Below are positions 56,701 through 64,000 of a stretch of DNA of 64,000 nt, one piece after another (positions within the stretch are counted from its first letter, which is position 1; every line of letters begins with the position of its first letter). Source of the stretch: Chrysomallon squamiferum (lineage: Eukaryota > Mollusca > Gastropoda > Neomphalida > Peltospiridae). The stretch lies in assembly GCA_012295275.1 (NCBI GenBank), contig CM022670.1:22182921-22246920 (forward strand), read 5' to 3'. The notes beneath the pieces are model-generated. The model saw only the letters and a list, made by a program, of their open reading frames with translations, searched no databases and had not been told where the DNA came from. The position numbers and the translations under genes are program-made.

Positions 56701-58971
56701 ATGCTACAATAACATTACTTTCATATTTATAGTGGAAAATGTAAAATTGTTTTATTTACATATTTAATCTGTGTAATTGTATAAACATATTGCTATGTTT
56801 TATTCATGGACACTTATTTTTGAAAGAAAATTAGAACTTTGTGTGCCATTTCATACTTATATTATCATTTTAAAAAATGTATATATAATTGCTAAATAAA
56901 ATATTATTCCATTTCACAGTAGTTATAGAATTACTAAATAGAAAGATTAATTTAACACTGGGTAAAAAGATAAAAGACAACATTCTAATTATGTCAAATG
57001 CCAAAAAAAAAAAAATATATATATATATTTTTCATGGAATTTAATAATTTTTAAAGAGATCTTTTAATTAATGAGGTAAAATATTTTTTCAGTTTTATCA
57101 ACTGTAGAATATTGTGTAGCAACTTGTCATCTGTGAAAAAAATCTATATTTTGTTAGTACATTATAAAAGTTGTGTGCGAGTGTACATGTTTGTTAATCA
57201 CAAGGCGTGTCTTCTGTTGGTTGGGGTTTGTTGTCTGTTTTATGTAAGAATGAAGGGTCCATACAGTCAGTTTTATATATGTACAGTATTGTATAACCAT
57301 GCATGCCTTATTCCTAGTTATACCAAATCACCCCTTTATAACTCATCTATAGCAGTTCTCAGATTATTTCATAATAGTTAATTATTTCTTCTTTTTTTTT
57401 CTGTTCAGTCACGTCTGAATTCAATATTATGCAGCATTTTTATAATTTTAATAAAACTATCTGTCTTTTAAAATAATAAATAATATAAATATATTTTATT
57501 CTAAAATCTAGTTATACTCCATTTTCTTTCTTTTTTAAAGCAGCAACAACATAGTAATATAAAAATAATCACTGATATATAATTACTATTAGAGATACTT
57601 TATTTTAATTATTTAAAATTAACAGTATGTAGACTTGTGAGAATAAAATAAGTGTATACAAAAGTAATAATAATAATTTACAAAAAAGTTAATATACTGA
57701 AGGGTGAACCAGCCTAATAAAAGTGTAATCTTGTTTCATTTGATGGTTCATATTACAGTTATAACATTACTGAGCCAGTTATAATGCTGCATTCTTATAC
57801 TTTGTGTATGTAGTATGCTGTACCTTATCCACCTGTTACTGTTGTACATGTGATTGTAAATAAAATCAAAACTATTGAGTCATTAAATGCTTTTTGTTGT
57901 CCTTTTTTGAATGTTTATTATCAATTTGAAATGAACAAGAGAATGTTACAAATAACAAGTATTCTTTCTTTAATCAGCATAACAGATCATTATGAATTTG
58001 TTGTCCTCTAGATTATTTTTATTTAGAAATAATTCATTAATATATAATTTTTGTTCAGATAAAAAAAAAAAAAAAAAGACACACACACACACACGTTTTC
58101 TTTCTTTTTATGTCTATATAACATTAATTTTAGTTTTTTACATTCTACATGCATGAACTGTGGCCAGATGTGTAAAACAGAATATACGGTCTTGGATTTT
58201 GTCACTGATGCTGTATCTCTGCCCCAGATAGATACAGCTTTCAACATCTTGTCATTTTGTTGTTGGCATATATTCAATAATATTGGTATGTCATTTTCTA
58301 GCATTACCTTTGAGCTGTACATCTTAATCCTGTTTTTGTCGCTTTCTTTAGCAAGCTCTTGCAGCATTTATTTTAATTATAGCATACGGGAAAACACATT
58401 TTATTAAAATACTTAAAATTCATCAAATATATCTCCAGCAAAAAAAAAAAAAAAAAAATTCAGATTTCATTTTTTTTTTATTTCCAGTAAATTTCACTGC
58501 AGTTCTGGTGAAACGAGATGTCAGTAATATGTAACATATTTGTAACACGCATGAACTGAGTATTCATTATAAATGGAAATTATATTGATAATATTAAACC
58601 AATTTTGAAGATGTAGTTTGTTTTAGCTTGTGGATGAATACACACGTATTTATACGTATTTATATTATATTATACATAGACACAGATATATATATACAGT
58701 TAACGACATTAGTGTTAAACGATCTACCAATCCATTCTAGGTAATAATTATTACCAAAGAACATTACACCTAGCTCCAGTAACATTTTATCTATTATTAG
58801 TATTTACTGGATGAGAGATGCACATTACGCTAACAGTAGTTGGTAACAAAAGCTGAACGTAAAAACCAGTCAACTATCGCCGGCACCTTGGGTTTTATCT
58901 CCGACAGTTCGTAGTATCTTTCGTCTTTGTGAGCCTAGAATTTAAGAATTTCGTGGGAAAATATCTCCATC
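53730..58971. other. MFSD14-TMEM38 intergenic region
   Basis: The 5.2 kb between two co-oriented genes presumably includes a long MFSD14 3' untranslated region. It contains T and A runs (for example 55060-55077 and 58440-58459) and a short (AC)n at 58079-58094. No conserved coding exon is visible. The last 120 bases (58850-58970) are CpG-richer and should hold the TMEM38 promoter or leader. Confidence 0.6.
57859..57864 (+). terminator. Candidate polyadenylation signal for MFSD14
   Basis: AATAAA here is followed about 25-45 bases later by a T- and GT-rich stretch (57890-57910), the usual arrangement of a cleavage site. If it is used, the MFSD14 3' untranslated region would be about 4.1 kb. 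Earlier AATAAA hexamers (for example near 54020) are equally possible. Confidence 0.25.
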
Positions 58972-59279
58972 ATGGATCCGAAGACTTTCATGGACATTGC
59001 CGTTGTTATAACGAAGTTGAAAATGTTCCCATATTTCGACATAGCGCATTATGCTTTGATGTGTATGTCTGTTCGAGATGATATGCCGCAAGGTGAGAAT
59101 CGTGTAATTCCAGTATAACTGTCATTCTTGTTTATAAGTATTAATATGTTTTGTAAATAGTAACACAACGATGTTTTTATTAAAGAAATAATTAATGAAA
59201 TAATTAATTAATTATTTTAATAAACTGATGTCAGTTTGAAGTTTGAGATCATTTGAAATTTGAATGAAATAATTAAGCC

Positions 59280-59317
<38 letters not shown>

Positions 59318-62300
59318 CATTTTAACGGGCTTGGAGGTAGATAACTTCTAGTATATGTTGGGGTTTTTTGACCCATATATACACTATTTTCACTTACTTA
59401 GCAAATGCATCAGAACTGATGTTTTAATAATACATTAATATTGTATATTGCCTGGAGGATAACTATGCAAATATTATTGATTATTTAATTCCTTTATCAC
59501 TATTTTAAGTAGTTAGAAATTGTGAGTTGCTATTTGAGAAAAGATTAATTTTTAAACTCAGATAATTTCAAATATAATATATGTATTATAATAAACATAC
59601 AAAAGATGTGTGTTAAAAATGTTAGCTATTAGATAAACATAAGACATTTTTAAGGAATAATTATTTTAAAACTTATGTTAGAATCATTATTGTAAGATGT
59701 AAAAACAACTTACAAAAAGATTTAAAATTCCCAGGTTGCAGAAATGGAAAGTATTTTGTCAGACTAGTTCAGCGGCATGCAGAGATCTGCTGATGCCTGG
59801 GGCCAACTCCTTGACTGTATGCCCCGAATACTCAAGTATAAAGCCTTGTACTGAGAAATATTATGAGAAAGGAAGATATTTGGAATATGTAAACACAGAT
59901 GAAACATAAAATAATCACTTTATTCAGTTTAAATATAAATCAACAAAATTTACTGAGTTTTTTTCTGATTGGATACCCCCATTTGGATGCCTGGGACCAC
60001 TCCCCTTCGGCCCCCTCTCTGCATGCCACTGGACTAGTTTTGACTAGTACCAAATAAAATTGAGTGGTCTGCAAAACAATATTTTATTGTTTAATATTAA
60101 AATTAAAATAGATACATATCACCTGACTATTTTAATTTCATTAGCAAAATGAAAAAAAGCAAGTGCCTTCATATTTCTGTTGTTACAAACATATTACTAT
60201 ATAGAGGATTCAGGGATTTTTTTTATCTGAAAAATAACAGACTTTTGTAATCTTTATCCACTGAGACTTGTTGAGATTTAAAGATTAATAAATAAAAATA
60301 ATGTGTCCAGTTAGATAACTGTTTGTTACTTTATTTTATTATTATTATTGTTATTTTACTTAAATTATTATTCAACAATAGGTAGAATTCCAAAAGCATT
60401 ATTATAATTTAAAAAAAAAAAAAATGTTAATATTGCATTTGCTATTCTGGTGAGTGATTCGCCCGAGGGTGAATTACTTTAGAAGGAAAGCAAAACATAA
60501 ATTACCATATACAAAAGATAAAGGCAGAATGTGAAATAGTTTAAGAAATTCAGCATTAGTACATTGAAAAGAAAAGGGAGACATCACTGAACATTTTTTA
60601 ATAATTTTTGTTGACTATTAGTATTAAGGAATTGTATTTCTCTCTATATTTTAAGAAATAAAATAATTAAAAACGTAAATAAAACAAATTTTAAAAAAAA
60701 GAAGAAAAGAATATATTACAATTCTGAATGCATAAAATTTGTCGACACTGATGACATTTACAGTAATGATGGTTGAAAGGTGAATGCATTTCTTTGCTAT
60801 CAGTTATATAATTTATATATTGATATAATTTTCTCATTTATAATTAGCTCATAAATAATGTATGTAGTTTTTGCTGTAGGTGTTTATGTTATTTTAATTT
60901 TAATTATAAGATAAGTAATTTAATCTACTTTAATATGGTAATGATAAAAACCTGAATTCAACCAGCATGATCTGTTGGGTTGACAGCAGTAAAAATAAAT
61001 TTTAAATATAAATTTTCAAAAATATATAAATGATAGTGAATATTTAAAAAATTATTTGAATTTCCATATTGAAAAATAAATGTGTGAATTTTGTGGGTTA
61101 GTTAGAAGAAAAAGAAGAAAAAGAATGGAAAAATAATATTTATTTAGTTGACTTCTGTCCTGCTTGTTACGATTACTTTCTATTTGTTTTTCACATGAAG
61201 ATGAAAATTAGAAATGACACAGACATAATACAATAAATACATTTAAAATTAATTCATTTTTTTGTTCTATGTTAATCACTAATCAGCATCATTAATTATG
61301 TTATGCATTGGTTATTAAAACACTTTTAAAAATAGGATACAAAAGTTATTACCTCTTAATTTCAGAATTTTCTTCATTAATCTTTGTTATTATCTGATAA
61401 TATTGATAAAACATCATGTTCATTTAGTAACTGTCATGTTTGTTTTGTCTTTTGAATAAAAGACTATTTTTTTTAGCCTGAATGTAAATAAAGATCATAT
61501 CACCATCTATTATCCTTTTATTTATCAAAAGCTTATTCATCATGCTACTAAGAATTGCAGTTATTGTAAAAAATTTGGGTAACTCTAAAATTATTACTGA
61601 ATATAATGATTTCATTGTGAAAACAGACAAAAGTATTTGTGTATAAAATCACCCTTTTAAGTTGTATTATTACTGTTTGTGTTAATTACTGGTTAATTAC
61701 ATTTTGCTTTTCTGTTGTTGTTTTTTTCTTTTTTTTCCTACATCTGGTTCTGTTCTGTTAATATTACTGTTATTTGTAAAACAGATGTAACTTATAAGTA
61801 CACACAGATATCGTCTGAAAAGCTGGCCGTATTTCCTACAACTGTGAAAAAAAAGAAATACTTGTCTTTATATTTTCTCCACAATGTTTATGATCCTCTT
61901 GCTGTTTGTACTATTTCAGTACTTGTAGATCAAAGTCAGAGTAGGTAGGTATGTGATATAGGTAGTTTAGCTTATCTTCTATTCAAGGTCATTTAAAAAA
62001 GATTTGTGTCATAAATTAGATCACTGCTAAGCAGACGTTACTTACAGAATGTAATAGCTAATGCTATTCAGTGTTATTGCAAGTTTATTATCCTGATTTT
62101 ATTAATTATTAAAAATGGTTGTGTGTTTATGTGTGTACATACAGATCATGAAATTTTTATGTAAAATTGTATGTTTTTTATTTAATTATTAATTAATTAA
62201 TTATTTATTTTTTATGTTTCATTTTTACCTTTTCTTATTTGTTGATATTAAATTTTTATGCTTTTTAGAACTGTGTCTGGCATAGAGCATATATAATTTT

Positions 62301-64000
62301 TTATTTTCAATTTAAAACAAATCACGTTTGTGTGTATTAGTGTATACATATAGATCACAAAATGTTTATGTAAAATTATATATTTATTTTTTATTTAATT
62401 ATTAATTAATTAATTATTTATTTTTTACATTTCATTTTTACCTTTTCTTATTTGTTGATAATAAATTTTATTGATTTTGAGAATTGTGCCTGAAATAGAG
62501 CACATATAATTTTTTTTATTTTCTATTTAAAACAAAACAAAACAAATAAAAGCATCAACCTAAGAAAAAAGGTTAAATTGTTGCTGAACATAATTAGTTA
62601 TCTTTGTAAAAATAGTTTTATAGCATAAATCAAAAATAAGTTCTAAATAACAATTAAATTTAAGATATAATTTTTTTATTTTTTTTCATAGCTGTAAATA
62701 TTTTCATTACAGTTCAAGGGCATCAGGCAAATGTTCAGCCTTTCTACAGAAAACATCCTCTGTCCACCTGGGTGTCAAGCATGATGACATGTTTTGCTGG
62801 TGGCATTATTGCCAACATCCTGCTAGGGGAGCCAGCCATTACTCCCTTCAAAGACCACAGAAACCTTCTAGTTGCTACTGCAGTATGGTAAGTGATTTGG
62901 ATTTATAAAATAAATATCTCTTACACAGTGAAATAGCCTTGGAGGAGGGAAAAGTTGTTTTTCTTTAGTTTTGTGTTATAAAAGACATCTGATGAAAGTG
63001 AACTCGTATTATCAATGAACAGTACACTGGTAATACATTACATAATGTAAATAAAACATTAGTTATTTAAAGTTTTTCTGCTTTTTGTCATAATCAAGGC
63101 CAGATATGCCATATACGCTTTCTAGGCTAGAGCCTAGGGGGGCAGTTTATGAAAATTGTTACTGGCCAGTGTTACCAACTATGTGTCTTTCGCACACAAT
63201 TGGGCACTTTTTTAGGAGATGATGTGGTAAATTATCAAGTTGTGCACTTTGTTAAATGTTATAACAATGTTTAATTATGGATATCCTCATTGTACTGAAT
63301 AACTGAACAAATTCTTTGATGTACTGTATAAATAAATCACTGTGTTTATGTCAAATCATGCTTTTGCGTCCTTCTAGACCATAAGTTATCAAAAATTGTA
63401 TATTTCATATTATATAAGAAACAAAGTGGGCTTGAAGAGGGGACGTTAAATCCGGCACTGGTCATAATCTACAGACATTGCAGAAATTCAATATGTCAGC
63501 TCTATAATAAGCAATAAACAAACTAGTGTTAGTCTGTGAAATGAGATAAAGTTGTATTTGGCAACATTTATCATCAGATTTGTAATATTCAGCATTTGAA
63601 AGTCTGTGCTAGTTAATTTTCATTATTTGTTGAACGGTAGAAAACCGTTTCTAAGAAAATGCAAGACCTAAAGTCTTAATTTGACTTGGATTGATTAAAC
63701 ATTAATGAAAGAATAGAAAATAATGTCTTTCCTTATGAAATTTTGTTAGGGCCTGGTATCATTTTAAAAGTTGAAAATACATTCATTTAGCATTTTAGTT
63801 GTTAGAAAATGTATTATAACTGGCAGCATAACATACATCCCTTCTATCTACATATTTTTGTAAATATATATATATCTTTTTGTTTGTAGGTATCTGATAT
63901 TTTACTCTCCTTTTGATATTGTCTACAAGCTGGCAAAGTTGCTTCCCTTCAAAGCTGGTCTTTCGGTTCTTAAAGAAGTGCAAAGAGCTCACAAAGTCTA
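58972..64000 (+). CDS. TMEM38: Trimeric intracellular cation channel TMEM38 (TRIC), partial
   Basis: This is the first 135 or so residues of a TRIC potassium channel of the endoplasmic or sarcoplasmic reticulum, which supplies counter-ion current during calcium release. Exons are 58972-59092, 62713-62887 and 63890 onward, running past the right edge. Exon 1 encodes the first membrane helix region (TKLKMFPYFDIAHYALMCMS). Exon 2 has the family block RKHPLSTWVSSMMTCFAGG, then NILLGEPAI and LLVATAVW. Exon 3 continues YLIFYSPFDIVYKLAKLLPF and ends in KEVQRAHK, which fits the conserved KEVxRxxK motif that binds phosphoinositide in TRIC channels. Phases (1 and 2) join without a stop. Vertebrates have TMEM38A and TMEM38B; this invertebrate-type gene cannot be assigned to one. 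MITE-like insertions sit in both introns. Confidence 0.94.
59762..60039. mobile_element. hAT-type MITE with 8-bp target duplication
   Basis: An element at 59770-60031 (262 bp) starts CAGCGGCATGCAGAG and ends CTCTGCATGCCACTG, so its ends are 15-bp inverted repeats with one mismatch. Both sides carry the identical octamer GACTAGTT (59762-59769 and 60032-60039). An 8-bp duplication, a CAG start and a central TA are hallmarks of hAT elements, especially the Buster group. There is no transposase frame, so it is non-autonomous. The inner ends also share a direct word, GATGCCTGGG. It is clearly GC-richer than the surrounding intron. Confidence 0.8.
62118..62535. repeat. 209-bp tandem duplication, two copies
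   Basis: Two adjacent copies (about 62118-62320 and 62326-62535) share GTGTATTAGTGTATACATA-like starts, a TTAATTAATTAATTATTTAT core, TTTCATTTTTACCTTTTC and an ATAGAGCAYATATAATTTTT end. The copies differ at perhaps a tenth of positions, so the duplication is not recent. Confidence 0.85.
62888..63889 (+). other. TMEM38 intron 2
   Basis: This 1.0-kb intron contains a putative decayed hAT-type insertion over about one third of its length. A short TA run lies just before the acceptor. Confidence 0.85.
63088..63469. mobile_element. Probable decayed hAT-type MITE
   Basis: The octamer TCATAATC occurs at 63088-63095 and 63462-63469, bracketing a 366-bp insert. The right end read inward on minus is CCAGTGCCGGATTTAACG; the left end has CCAGATATGCCATATACG after four extra bases, so the inverted repeats are imperfect. 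The duplicated octamer has a central TA, as in hAT-Buster targets. There is no transposase frame. It could instead be a chance repeat in AT-rich DNA, although CAGTGCCGGAT-like ends are common in hAT elements. Confidence 0.45.

Larger units (their letters stand above)
59093..62712 (+). other. TMEM38 intron 1
   Basis: This 3.6-kb intron carries a (TTA)n run at about 59283-59315, a hAT-type MITE at 59770-60031 and a 209-bp-period tandem duplication at 62118-62535. A 77-codon open frame at 61715-61948 has no recognisable similarity and lies within the intron. Confidence 0.8.

Noticed and set aside
61715-61948. 77-codon plus frame in TMEM38 intron 1 as a possible extra exon
   Set aside because: Exon 1 joins exon 2 directly in phase and in family register. 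The frame has no similarity and is low complexity at its start.

Overview
The window is eukaryotic nuclear DNA. It is strongly AT-rich and full of homopolymer runs and microsatellites, and its genes are broken into many short exons with GT-AG introns. Six protein-coding genes can be read exon by exon, with reading phase preserved at every junction. All six are animal genes. The compact promoters, moderate introns and simple-repeat style suggest an invertebrate bilaterian. A mollusc or other lophotrochozoan is my guess, but nothing in the sequence proves it.

Layout, left to right. 1-8468 shows no recognisable exon and is probably a long intron of the first gene. 8469-19751 (-) holds the first four coding exons of a CACHD1-like gene (VWA and Cache domain membrane protein), truncated at the left. 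20383-23515 (+) is a complete mitochondrial ferredoxin, FDX2, head-to-head with CACHD1 across about 630 bp. 25682-30689 (-) is a complete UBE2U-like ubiquitin-conjugating enzyme, tail-to-tail with FDX2. 32602-37422 (+) is a complete ZGLP1-like GATA zinc-finger gene, head-to-head with UBE2U across a presumed bidirectional promoter carrying an NRF1-type palindrome. 40479-53729 (+) is a complete 13-exon MFSD14 (HIAT1) transporter. 58972-64000 (+) is the start of a TMEM38 (TRIC) cation channel, cut off by the right edge.

Mobile and repetitive DNA sits in introns and intergenic gaps. There is a degenerate non-LTR retrotransposon in MFSD14 intron 1 and a 360-bp mariner-type remnant with terminal inverted repeats in a UBE2U intron. 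One clear and one decayed hAT-type MITE lie in the two TMEM38 introns. A repeated (GA)n-plus-tail element, several tandem duplications and many microsatellites complete the set.

The genes do not form a pathway. Their interest is linkage. By my recollection of the human map, CACHD1 and UBE2U are neighbours on 1p31, FDX2 and ZGLP1 are neighbours on 19p13.2, and the MFSD14 and TMEM38 paralogues lie on chromosomes 1, 9 and 19. The window therefore looks like a piece of the pre-duplication ancestor of the vertebrate 1/9/19 (MHC/JAK) paralogon. A second unusual point is a roughly 105-bp tandem triplication that has copied the 3' splice site and start of an MFSD14 exon. I found no new enzymatic or defence system.
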